Origin: JAKAXS01 sp041940525
GTDB taxonomy: Bacteria; Pseudomonadota; Alphaproteobacteria; Rhizobiales; Hyphomicrobiaceae
Assembly (NCBI GenBank): GCA_041940525.1
Contig: JBGTSB010000024.1
Location: 1 to 37,041, forward strand
Reading direction: 5' to 3'
DNA: 37,041 nucleotides
A program made the position numbers and the translations under genes. Shown piece after piece: positions 16,937 to 24,121 of the stretch. Every line of letters begins with the position of its first letter. Position 1 is the stretch's first letter. Under the pieces are notes generated by a model that did not search any database, was not told where the DNA came from, and saw only the letters and a list, made by a program, of their open reading frames with translations.

Positions 16937-17013
16937 GCTTGAATTGATACCGCTATCCTGCGCCGGAGAAGTCCGCAGACTTAGACGGCAGAGCCGAAGA
17001 ATTCAAGCTATCC

Positions 17014-17358
17014 CTAAGCCGAGCGAACGGCGCCTTGAGCGGCTATATAGTCTGCGACATCTTGGACTGCTTTCTGGATCGCAGTCACGAAGGCTTGCCG
17101 CTTGCTAGGTTGCGTGGCTCCGGTTTTCTCCGCATCAGCCGCCAGCTCAGCCACTTCCTGAGCCCCCACTGCCCGTGCCGATCCCTTCAAAGCATGAGCG
17201 GCTTCAATCCATTGGCGATCGGACTGTGCCTCTTCCAACTGCGCAAGAGTAAGCGGAGCCTGCTGCCGAAAGAGATCCAGCAGCTCCTCCTCCAACGCTA
17301 CGTCACCGCAAGTAAAGCGGCGCAAATGAGTGAGATCAATCGGATGGCGCGCGGTCAT
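17014..17358 (-). CDS. Single-domain histidine phosphotransfer (Hpt) protein
   Basis: Hpt proteins relay phosphoryl groups between hybrid histidine kinases and response regulators. The 114-residue product is essentially one Hpt four-helix domain. The phosphorylated histidine is His55 within AAHALKGSARAVGA, a clear family motif. The N-terminal helix (LEEELLDLFRQQAPLTLAQLEEA) and the later EVAELAADAEKTGA also fit. GAGGTG lies about 9 bases before the ATG at 17358. No kinase gene is present in the window, so it is an orphan. It may be cotranscribed with the ferredoxin and reductase genes (gaps of 77 and 63 bases) and is divergent from the GPR-like gene. Confidence 0.87.
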   Translation of the reverse strand: MTARHPIDLTHLRRFTCGDVALEEELLDLFRQQAPLTLAQLEEAQSDRQWIEAAHALKGSARAVGAQEVAELAADAEKTGATQPSKRQAFVTAIQKAVQDVADYIAAQGAVRSA

Positions 17359-17695
17359 TGGCGCTGCACCTCAAGCTCAGGGACAGACAATCTATCGCAG
17401 GCTGCCTGAGCCAAGTTAAAACTTACTAAACGAATCACTTGCCCGAAAACGCCACGCGCATGGCCCTCAGACCCCATCGTGGCAGATGACTTGATTTAGC
17501 CCCAATACATCACTAGAGCCCATAAAGTCCTGGCTTATCAAGCTACAAGGTCATCCACACCGCATGTGTGGAAAGTAAGAATATCTTTGATTAATTGCAA
17601 AACCCGTTTGAGCGTGGACCGCTAAATACAGTATCACGTAAGAACGGGGAGCTTGATGGACCAGTATTCAGGCTGGTCTCTTAGCGGACGGGCGA
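17359..17695. promoter_or_regulatory. Divergent promoter region with inverted repeat (17554-17572)
   Basis: This 337-base spacer separates the hpt and GPR-like genes and carries no gene. TCCACAC (17554-17560) and GTGTGGA (17566-17572) form a perfect 7+7 inverted repeat with a five-base spacer, a candidate regulator site or hairpin. A weak promoter candidate for the rightward gene is TTGAGC (17608-17613), an 18-base spacer, then TATCAC (17632-17637). No EcfG motif is present. Confidence 0.4.
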
Positions 17696-20572
17696 ATGGC
17701 GCAGGACAAGAAGATCGCAACCGAAGCGGTGAAGGACAAGGGTGCATCAGCGAACCTGTCTTTCGCGGCACGCATGGCCAGCGCTAGCTCGAAGCCGGCC
17801 GAACCACCACCACTACCCGGTGCCAACGCCGAGCCGTTGAAGAAAGTTGCTGGCCCTCCCCCTCCGCCTCCAGCAGCGGACAAAACCGCTAAACTCGCAG
17901 CAGCGTCCGACAAGGTCGAACCCCTGTTGCCGAAACCAACAACCAAGCCGGCAGCGCCGCCGCCGCCCGTGCCGGACGCGAAGATAGCAGATAAGCCCGC
18001 CACGAGCGGCCCACTCCGCGCTCAGGCCACCGCGCCTAAAATAAAAACGGAATCCCCACCAGCGTCGGACACCGATAAGGATGAGGCGGGCAACCCACGT
18101 CGTCTCGCCCGCCGCCGCCCGGCTGGCCCCGTTCGCAATCGCATCGCCGCCAATGACGATGCCCCATCCATCGGCGGGTTGATCTATGCGCTTGAGCAAA
18201 AGCCATCCAACAAGCCGTACGTTTACGCAGGCATCGCCAGTGCGATCTGGTCAGTCATCGCATTGGGCTTTGGCTACTTTATCGTCAGCGCCGAATTGAA
18301 TACCGGCGCGACGATTGTCGATGTCATTTCCCGGCCAACCACGTTCTTGTCAGGCGCCGCCGTTGTCGTGCCAATTGCCGTGTTGTGGTTCCTCGCACTA
18401 CTGGCCTGGCGCTCCGAAGAATTGCGGTTGCGCTCTTCAACGATGACGGAAGTCGCCGTGCGCCTGGCAGAACCTGATCGCATGGCCGAACAATCGGTCG
18501 CCTCTCTAGGCCAGGCCGTGCGCCGCCAGGTTTCGTTCATGAACGATGCGGTTAGCCGGGCGCTGGGTCGCGCCGGCGAACTGGAAGCGCTTGTTCATCA
18601 CGAAGTGTCCGAACTGGAACGCTCCTATGAGGTCAACGAGCGCAAGATCCGCGCCTTGATCACCGAGTTGACCGGAGAGCGCCATGCCCTGCTCGATACA
18701 TCCGACAAGGTGTCTGAGTCTCTGTCGCATCTCGGCAAGGAAATTCCAGAACTCATCGAAACGCTGTCAAAACAGCAGATCAATCTTGCCGGCATCATCA
18801 AGGGCGCCGGCGACAACCTGACAGCACTCGAGTCTGCCGTGGGATCGAGCGCCACCCGGCTTGAGACAGCGCTTGGCGGCCGCACCGAACAAATGCAGAC
18901 GATGTTGGAGAACTATACGACTGCATTGTCGTCGGCCTTGGGCTCGCGAACAGACCAGATGCAATCGGCGTTCGAAAGCTACATGGAGAACCTCGATCAA
19001 TCGCTGGGCGCGCGCACCGATACACTGCAAGCGGTGTTTGAGGAGTACGCTAAGGCGCTTGACACAACACTTTCCAACCGCGCCCAAGCGCTCGACATTC
19101 AGCTTGTCGAACGCACAAAGTCGCTCGACGAAGCCTTCAACGAGCGCCTTCGCCTGTTTGACGAATCCATCATGCGCTCCACGTTGGCGATTGATGGCGC
19201 AGTCGCCGAACGGTCAGAGTCCCTGACGAGCGCGCTGGACAGCCATGCCAAGACCTTTAGCGAAACGATCACGCGCCAAGCCCATGACCTGGATGAATCG
19301 CTTATGCACGGCATCAACTCCGTGCGCCGCTCCAGCGAAAACATAACCCGCCAATCGCTCAAGGCGATCGAAGGCTTGGCCGGACAGTCGGACATGCTCC
19401 GCAATGTTTCCGAAAATCTGCTGGCGCAGGTGAACCAGGTCACGAACCGCTTCGAGAACCAGGGACAGGCGATCCTTCATGCGGCCAACTCTTTGGAATC
19501 GGCGAACTTCAAGATCGACTCCACGTTGCAGCAGCGCCATGCCGAACTGTCGCGCACCCTCGATCAGATGTCCGGCAAGGCCGACGAATTCGGACGTTAC
19601 GTCCAAGACTATTCCAGCAACATCGACTCGCTCTCATCTGCTGAACAACGCACACGCTCGGCGGCCGACGATCTCCAGCGCAGCTTCTCTGCCATGTCGT
19701 CGTCAGTGGACGAGCAGCTAAGCACCTTAAAGCAGCGCGTTGAATCGACCGGCGAAGACGCGCGGCGCCGCTCAGCGAAGACCGCAGCCGAAGTCCAGGC
19801 CGAACAAGCGTGGATCCGCGAGCAGCTCGACAAGATGCCAGCCGAAACGCGCGAAAACGCATCGGCTATGCGCAACGCCCTGCAAGAACAGCTGCGCGCG
19901 CTCGAGCACCTATCAACGATTTCCGGTGGCCGCACACGCGATGTCGCCCCGCCGCTTCCATCATCCACTTTGACGGGCGCCTATCAGGCGGAAACCAGAC
20001 CTGGCGCAGGCCCAGCAGCCGGAGCGCCCCCTCCACGCCGCCGCCTGCCCTCACCGCCGCCAGGTGGCTCGCACAATCAGGGCCCACCACCCACCGGCAT
20101 GCGCGGTGCTCCGAGCGGTGCCGCTGGCTCGGCGTCTCAAGCAGACCCGCGTGAAGGCTGGTCCCTCGGTGATCTTCTGGCCCGCGCCTCTCGCGAAGAA
20201 GGCCAAGACTCTGGCAGCGTCGGCGGACGCTGGCAGACATCGTTCCCGCTGAACATTGAGGTGATCGCACGGTCCATCGACCCGTCGACAACCGCCGCCA
20301 TCTGGTCGCGTCTGCGCGCCGGACAGCGGGGCGTCATGGTCCGCTCGATCTACACACCAGATGGACGAGCAGCATTCGACGAAGTAGCCCGCCGCTACCA
20401 ATCCGATCCGGAATTGCGCACCACCATTGATCGCTATCTGGTGGACTTTGAACGCCTGCAAAAGGAGGCGGATATGAAGGATCCGACCGGCCGCAGCGTT
20501 CAGGCGCACTTGGTCTCTGATACCGGACGTGTTTACCTGTTCCTGGCGCATGCGAGCGGACGCATCGCCTAA
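17696..20572 (+). CDS. Large two-TM apolipoprotein-repeat protein, growth pole ring (GPR/RgsE)-like
   Basis: The 958-residue product has four parts. Residues 1-150 are a disordered, cytoplasmic Pro/Ala/Lys-rich region with a run of prolines. Two membrane helices follow at about 175-197 and 217-238. Residues 240-740 are a long helical region that includes seven exact 22-residue repeats (393-546). After a second Pro/Gly-rich linker (750-820), a C-terminal domain runs at 845-958 (FPLNIEVIARSIDPSTT, RYLVDFERLQ, SDTGRVYLFLAHASGR). Such proteins are often annotated kinesin-like or apolipoprotein-like. Agrobacterium GPR and Sinorhizobium RgsE, with the same design but about twice as long, organise polar growth. 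That role here is inferred. The start is ATG 17696 with GGACGGGC upstream. The epimerase gene follows after 15 bases. Confidence 0.8.
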   Translation: MAQDKKIATEAVKDKGASANLSFAARMASASSKPAEPPPLPGANAEPLKKVAGPPPPPPAADKTAKLAAASDKVEPLLPKPTTKPAAPPPPVPDAKIADKPATSGPLRAQATAPKIKTESPPASDTDKDEAGNPRRLARRRPAGPVRNRIAANDDAPSIGGLIYALEQKPSNKPYVYAGIASAIWSVIALGFGYFIVSAELNTGATIVDVISRPTTFLSGAAVVVPIAVLWFLALLAWRSEELRLRSSTMTEVAVRLAEPDRMAEQSVASLGQAVRRQVSFMNDAVSRALGRAGELEALVHHEVSELERSYEVNERKIRALITELTGERHALLDTSDKVSESLSHLGKEIPELIETLSKQQINLAGIIKGAGDNLTALESAVGSSATRLETALGGRTEQMQTMLENYTTALSSALGSRTDQMQSAFESYMENLDQSLGARTDTLQAVFEEYAKALDTTLSNRAQALDIQLVERTKSLDEAFNERLRLFDESIMRSTLAIDGAVAERSESLTSALDSHAKTFSETITRQAHDLDESLMHGINSVRRSSENITRQSLKAIEGLAGQSDMLRNVSENLLAQVNQVTNRFENQGQAILHAANSLESANFKIDSTLQQRHAELSRTLDQMSGKADEFGRYVQDYSSNIDSLSSAEQRTRSAADDLQRSFSAMSSSVDEQLSTLKQRVESTGEDARRRSAKTAAEVQAEQAWIREQLDKMPAETRENASAMRNALQEQLRALEHLSTISGGRTRDVAPPLPSSTLTGAYQAETRPGAGPAAGAPPPRRRLPSPPPGGSHNQGPPPTGMRGAPSGAAGSASQADPREGWSLGDLLARASREEGQDSGSVGGRWQTSFPLNIEVIARSIDPSTTAAIWSRLRAGQRGVMVRSIYTPDGRAAFDEVARRYQSDPELRTTIDRYLVDFERLQKEADMKDPTGRSVQAHLVSDTGRVYLFLAHASGRIA
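18872..19333 (+). repeat. Seven tandem 66-base (22-residue) coding repeats
   Basis: Within the GPR-like protein, residues 393-546 divide without gaps into seven units of 22 residues. The unit starts with a hydrophobic residue and R at position 4 (LGGRTEQM, LGSRTDQM, LGARTDTL, LSNRAQAL), has L or F near position 12 and ends in a small or polar residue. Units 1-3 are the most alike and later units drift. A diverged unit precedes them (residues 371-392). The 22-residue period is that of apolipoprotein-type amphipathic helices. Confidence 0.85.
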
Positions 20573-20587
20573 CAGGCGCTAGCAGAG

Positions 20588-21580
20588 ATGAATTCTGATA
20601 GTCCAAAAGACGTGCTGGACGTGACAGCCACGATCGAAGCGTGGCCCCTTGCCAACCCGTTCGTGATTTCGCGCGGCGCCAAGACTGAAGCGCGCGTCGT
20701 CGTCGCCACCGTGTCGGACGGCAAGCACACAGGCCGTGGCGAATGCGTCCCTTACAGCCGATATGGCGAAACACCCAAAGATGTCGCCGAAGCGATCAAC
20801 ACCGCCAAGATTTCACGCGATCGTTTCCACCTACATCAGATCATGGGCCCCGGTGCAGCCCGCAATGCTCTCGACTGCGCACTTTGGGATTTAGAAGCCA
20901 AGACCAGTGGCCGGCCCGCTGCGGAAACCGCCGGCCTCGCGCCGCTCAAACCCGCGCTCACCTGCTACACCATCAGTCTCAGCAAGCCAGAAACAATGGC
21001 CGCCAAAGCAGCCAGCGTGAAAAATTTGCCGCTGCTCAAATTGAAACTCGGTGGAGACGGTGACGACGCGCGTATGAGAGCCGTCCGCCAGGCTCGACCG
21101 GATGCGCGCCTTGTCGCCGATGCCAATGAAGCATGGACACCGCAAGACCTAAGCAAGCTCATGACGGCGGCCGCGGAGTGCGAGTTAGAACTGATCGAAC
21201 AACCTCTCCCTGCCGGCAAGGACGGACCGCTAGGAGGGATCGACCATCTCGTCCCTATCTGCGCCGACGAAAGCGTGCATGTTTCAGCAGACATGCCAGA
21301 CCTGCGCGGCCGCTACGATGCCGTCAACATCAAGCTCGATAAGGCCGGTGGTTTGACCGAAGCCTTGATCATGGCTCAAGGCGCACGAGATCTTGGTTTT
21401 CGCATTATGGCTGGATCGATGGTCGGAACGTCTCTCGCAGCCGCACCGGCCCTGCTGCTCGCCCAGTGCGCCGACTGGATCGATCTCGACGGACCTTTAT
21501 TGCTCGCGAAAGATCGTGACCACGCGCTAACGAGCGAGAATGGATTGATCCAGCCGCCCGAACCCGCTCTCTGGGGTTAG
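20588..21580 (+). CDS. Enolase-superfamily dipeptide (L-Ala-D/L-Glu) epimerase, DgcA-like
   Basis: The enzyme epimerises dipeptides such as L-Ala-D-Glu released from peptidoglycan. Its close relative DgcA racemises N-acetyl-glutamate. The product has 330 residues. The capping domain covers residues 1-120. The barrel carries the catalytic Lys pair KLK (151 and 153), metal ligands Asp178 (DANEAW), Glu204 (IEQPL) and Asp227 (ADES), and the opposite base Lys249 (NIKLDKAGG). All key residues are present. No dgcN-like gene is beside it, which favours the muropeptide role. It starts 15 bases after the GPR-like gene, so the two may be cotranscribed, and both concern the cell wall if the inference about GPR holds. 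Its stop overlaps the convergent MFS gene stop in TTAG. Confidence 0.88.
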   Translation: MNSDSPKDVLDVTATIEAWPLANPFVISRGAKTEARVVVATVSDGKHTGRGECVPYSRYGETPKDVAEAINTAKISRDRFHLHQIMGPGAARNALDCALWDLEAKTSGRPAAETAGLAPLKPALTCYTISLSKPETMAAKAASVKNLPLLKLKLGGDGDDARMRAVRQARPDARLVADANEAWTPQDLSKLMTAAAECELELIEQPLPAGKDGPLGGIDHLVPICADESVHVSADMPDLRGRYDAVNIKLDKAGGLTEALIMAQGARDLGFRIMAGSMVGTSLAAAPALLLAQCADWIDLDGPLLLAKDRDHALTSENGLIQPPEPALWG

Positions 21581-22812
21581 CGGGCCTGCTGACTGGCATC
21601 TCCCGGCGTCCACAGCATGTCGCCCTTCCAGCGCAAGTGCACGTAGAGCGCAGCAACAAAACCAGCGAGCGAGAGCACCGCAACAGATAAGTACGCTTGC
21701 CCCTTCAGTGCTGTGTAGACCGGACCGCACGCCAGTGTCGCCGCGCCCATCATCACGCCCATGGCAACCGTCGCATACAGCGCCTGCGCCGTGCCCGCCA
21801 CGCTCGGCGGGACTGCCCGATGAATAAAATGGATCGCCGCAAGGTGAGTCGCGCCATAGGTCAGCGCATGCAAAACCTGCAGCGGAAACAGCAGCGCAAG
21901 CGGTGGGTCAAACGCCATCGCAGTCCAGCGAACAATCGCCGCACCCGCTCCAGACAGCAGCAACATCGTGATCCCGGCAACGCGCAACGCGAGGGCCGAG
22001 TAAGCAAACAAGATCACTTCGACAAAAACTGCGACCGCCCAAAGCACTCCAGTCCACGTTGGAGAAATCCCAAGTGACGCCCAGTGCAAGGCGCCGAAGG
22101 TGTAAAACATCGCGTGCGCCGCCTGCACGGCACCGGCGGCAAACAAGAACGCCAGAAACAATTTCGAGCGAACAAGCAACGACAGATCACGCGCGTTCAG
22201 CCGCGATCCCGGAACATGATCTCCCGCGTGCGTCTTGCTGGGCAGCCAATAGGCTGCAAGCAGCACAAGCGCTGAGCTCAGGACCAGAACCCAAATTATC
22301 GTCCAAGCACCCGCCGCGGTAATTAGCGCGCCACCTGCGGCCCCCACGAGGATGAACACGATCGAGCCCCACAGCCGCATGCGGCCGTAGTCCAGCGCGT
22401 AATCCTTGACCCCGCCGATCGCCACGGTCTCGGTCAAGGGCATGATCGTCATGGTGCTAATGGCGAAGACCAAGCCAACCGCCAAGATCGCCAAGAAACC
22501 TTCCAGCGTGGTCAAAACGGCCGTAGCCGCAAGAGTCGCGAATGCCAGCGCAAGAATGTAGCCGCGATAGTTGCTGCTCCTGTCTGCCGCCATAGCGACA
22601 AACGGAGTGACTGCGAGGCGAAGGAAGAATGGTGCGGCGGTGATGATCGCAATCTGGCGCTCATCAAGCCCCTTCCAAGATAGCCAAAGCGGAAAGTACG
22701 GCAGGTGGAAGCCATAGACGAGAAACAGCGCCGCGTAGAACCCGCTCACCTTGAGCGCGTAGGCCAGCCCTCGCTCATCACCAGGGACGGCACCAAAAGC
22801 CTTGTAGATCAT
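21577..22812 (-). CDS. MFS transporter, HcaT/LacY-symporter-like
   Basis: This is a 411-residue inner-membrane permease with about 12 helices. The ATG at 22812 (MIYKAFGAVPGDERG) is preferred to an upstream TTG at 22824 because AAGGA lies at a usable distance from the ATG. Family features are YGFHLPYFPLWLSWKGLDERQIAII near helix 1, the loop 2-3 basic motif reduced to MAADRSSNYRG, and IRxWGSI-like RMRLWGSIVFI in helix 5. These place it with the 3-phenylpropionate/nucleoside-type MFS_1-like group. The substrate cannot be deduced. It is divergent from the next gene with 93 bases between starts and overlaps the epimerase stop by four bases. Confidence 0.87.
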   Translation of the reverse strand: MIYKAFGAVPGDERGLAYALKVSGFYAALFLVYGFHLPYFPLWLSWKGLDERQIAIITAAPFFLRLAVTPFVAMAADRSSNYRGYILALAFATLAATAVLTTLEGFLAILAVGLVFAISTMTIMPLTETVAIGGVKDYALDYGRMRLWGSIVFILVGAAGGALITAAGAWTIIWVLVLSSALVLLAAYWLPSKTHAGDHVPGSRLNARDLSLLVRSKLFLAFLFAAGAVQAAHAMFYTFGALHWASLGISPTWTGVLWAVAVFVEVILFAYSALALRVAGITMLLLSGAGAAIVRWTAMAFDPPLALLFPLQVLHALTYGATHLAAIHFIHRAVPPSVAGTAQALYATVAMGVMMGAATLACGPVYTALKGQAYLSVAVLSLAGFVAALYVHLRWKGDMLWTPGDASQQAR

Positions 22813-22905
22813 ATGCTGCCACAATCCTTGACAGCCATTAACCGCTCAATCATCCGAATCACCGTAGTCTCGCCCAAATACAGCCTGGCCAGGCGGAAAA
22901 AACAT

Positions 22906-23517
22906 ATGAGCGACAACAGCCTAACAAGCACGTCTGAAGACGAGAGCGAATATCGCGCTATCGAAGGTGCTCTGCTAGAGACGCCGAGAGGCCGCTGGTT
23001 CTTGCGCGAACATAGCCGCCGATCTCGCTCTGTCGATAGCAATGCTCTCGACGACGTCATCTGTCATCTACGCAAAACCCTAAAGGCCCCGCCGGCCCTC
23101 TTGAGCGTGCTGCGCTCCGATGTCGAGCGACTACGCGGGTTCATCGCGACCCAGCGCCACGCCATTGCCGATCAATCCGCGACAACACACCTGTCAGGCG
23201 ATCCGGCTCAAGACCCCTCGGCCGCCCAAGCCGAAACCATGCTGACCGCCACGGAAGACCTGCACGCCCTGGTCTGGTCCCTACGCGACCGCATCCCATC
23301 CGCGGAGTACTGCGAAGCCATCGCCAAGCAGGCCTCGCGCATTTACGCCTTGAGCCATTCACAGGCCATTGAGTCCGACCGGGCGGCGCAATACGTGGCT
23401 GCCCTTGATGAGATGTATCAGAGACTGTCGGCCCTGCTCGAAACCATCCTCTACGAGCTACGCACCGACGAACCACCTCATCGCCCTGCGATCCCCGACA
23501 GAACACAACAGCGATAA
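22906..23517 (+). CDS. Conserved alphaproteobacterial protein with an ETPRGRWFL motif, unknown function
   Basis: The ATG at 22906 gives a 203-residue, soluble, mostly helical protein. The frame stays open far upstream, but that part overlaps the divergent MFS gene. The conserved core is at residues 24-41, LLETPRGRWFLREHSRRS, a pattern I recall in many rhizobial proteins of unknown function, usually as ETARGRWFL-E-ARRNR. Later helices (EDLHALVWSLRDR, AQYVAALDEMYQRLSALLETILYEL) could form a coiled coil. The middle (AIADQSATTHLSGDPAQDPSAAQ) looks disordered. No catalytic motif is visible. A resemblance to helical CheZ-like proteins is too weak to use. A terminator-like hairpin follows. Confidence 0.75.
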   Translation: MSDNSLTSTSEDESEYRAIEGALLETPRGRWFLREHSRRSRSVDSNALDDVICHLRKTLKAPPALLSVLRSDVERLRGFIATQRHAIADQSATTHLSGDPAQDPSAAQAETMLTATEDLHALVWSLRDRIPSAEYCEAIAKQASRIYALSHSQAIESDRAAQYVAALDEMYQRLSALLETILYELRTDEPPHRPAIPDRTQQR

Positions 23518-23550
23518 AACAAAAAGAAAGCAGCCCACGTGTGAGCTGCT
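23518..23550 (-). terminator. Terminator, best oriented for the minus-strand gene
   Basis: AGCAGC (23529-23534) pairs with GCTGCT (23545-23550) across a ten-base loop. On the minus strand the stem runs into a T-rich tail (TTTCTTTTTGTTTT), as expected of an intrinsic terminator. On the plus strand the tail is only TCTCTTC, so it may be weakly bidirectional between the two convergent genes. Confidence 0.7.
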
Positions 23551-23581
23551 CTCTTCAGGTTCGACCAGGATTGGGTTCAGG

Positions 23582-23821
23582 TCAGATTTTTTCGTCTTCG
23601 AGCAGAGCGACGACGTTGCGAGCACTCGCTGGGGTAAAGCGGGTAGCCGCGGATGGATGATGCTCGTTAGCGGCCGTCATGCAGCTATGGCTGGAACAGA
23701 ACGGCCCCGTACTGAAAGTGACCGATTCAAGTGCCGACAGGCTCATGACGGTGATAAACAGGCCAGCAACATAGACGCATGCCAATGTTGCGAGCGCGCG
23801 AAGGAAGGTGTCTAAGGTCAT
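23582..23821 (-). CDS. Small exported or membrane-anchored protein with Cys/His cluster, 79 aa
   Basis: The product has one hydrophobic N-terminal segment (about 8-30, ALATLACVYVAGLFITVMSL) that could be a signal peptide or an anchor. A short polar domain follows, with Cys42, His45, Cys47, His54 and His55 (FCSSHSCM, NEHHPS). The spacing could bind a metal ion, but the motif matches no family I know. The C-terminus is ASARNVVALLEDEKI. The start has AGGGG about 8 bases before the ATG. A terminator of the correct orientation follows 31 bases after the stop, supporting a real gene. It is divergent from the antiporter gene. Confidence 0.55.
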   Translation of the reverse strand: MTLDTFLRALATLACVYVAGLFITVMSLSALESVTFSTGPFCSSHSCMTAANEHHPSAATRFTPASARNVVALLEDEKI

Positions 23822-24121
23822 CGAACAGCCCCTGAGTTCGATTTGAACTTCAAATGATACTACCGGGCACTGAGAATACCTGACGTAAACCGTTGTACCT
23901 GGCGCGTTTCATCCTGCGGTAAGTTTAGTGAACAACGTCTTAACGTGCGACAACATTACACGAGTCGAAAGTGTTTTGCACCAGGGCTCCCGTGCAGTGC
24001 AGCATTGTGGGTCCTAGTTGCCAACGGCAGGTGTTGCGTCCTTTAATGGACACGAGACGGAGCGTGCATATTGCGGCGCCGGAACGGTGCTTCGAAAGAG
24101 GCTGGAAAGCGGGTTATTTGA
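23822..24121. promoter_or_regulatory. Divergent spacer with perfect palindrome ATTTGAA-C-TTCAAAT (23841-23855)
   Basis: This 300-base region separates the 79-residue protein gene from the antiporter gene and holds no convincing gene. A perfect 7+1+7 palindrome lies at 23841-23855, 20 bases upstream of the leftward ATG, a position suited to repression of that gene. A short inverted repeat GTCC/GGAC occurs near 24038-24052. GGAAC at 24081-24085 lacks a matching CGTT, so no EcfG promoter is claimed. Confidence 0.4.

Noticed and set aside
17696..20572. Reading the large repeat protein as a kinesin or chemoreceptor
   Set aside because: There is no ATP-binding motor motif and no conserved chemoreceptor hairpin signature. 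The 22-residue periodicity explains such annotations.
24081..24110. GGAAC before the antiporter gene as an EcfG -35 element
   Set aside because: The bases at the required -10 distance are not CGTT.
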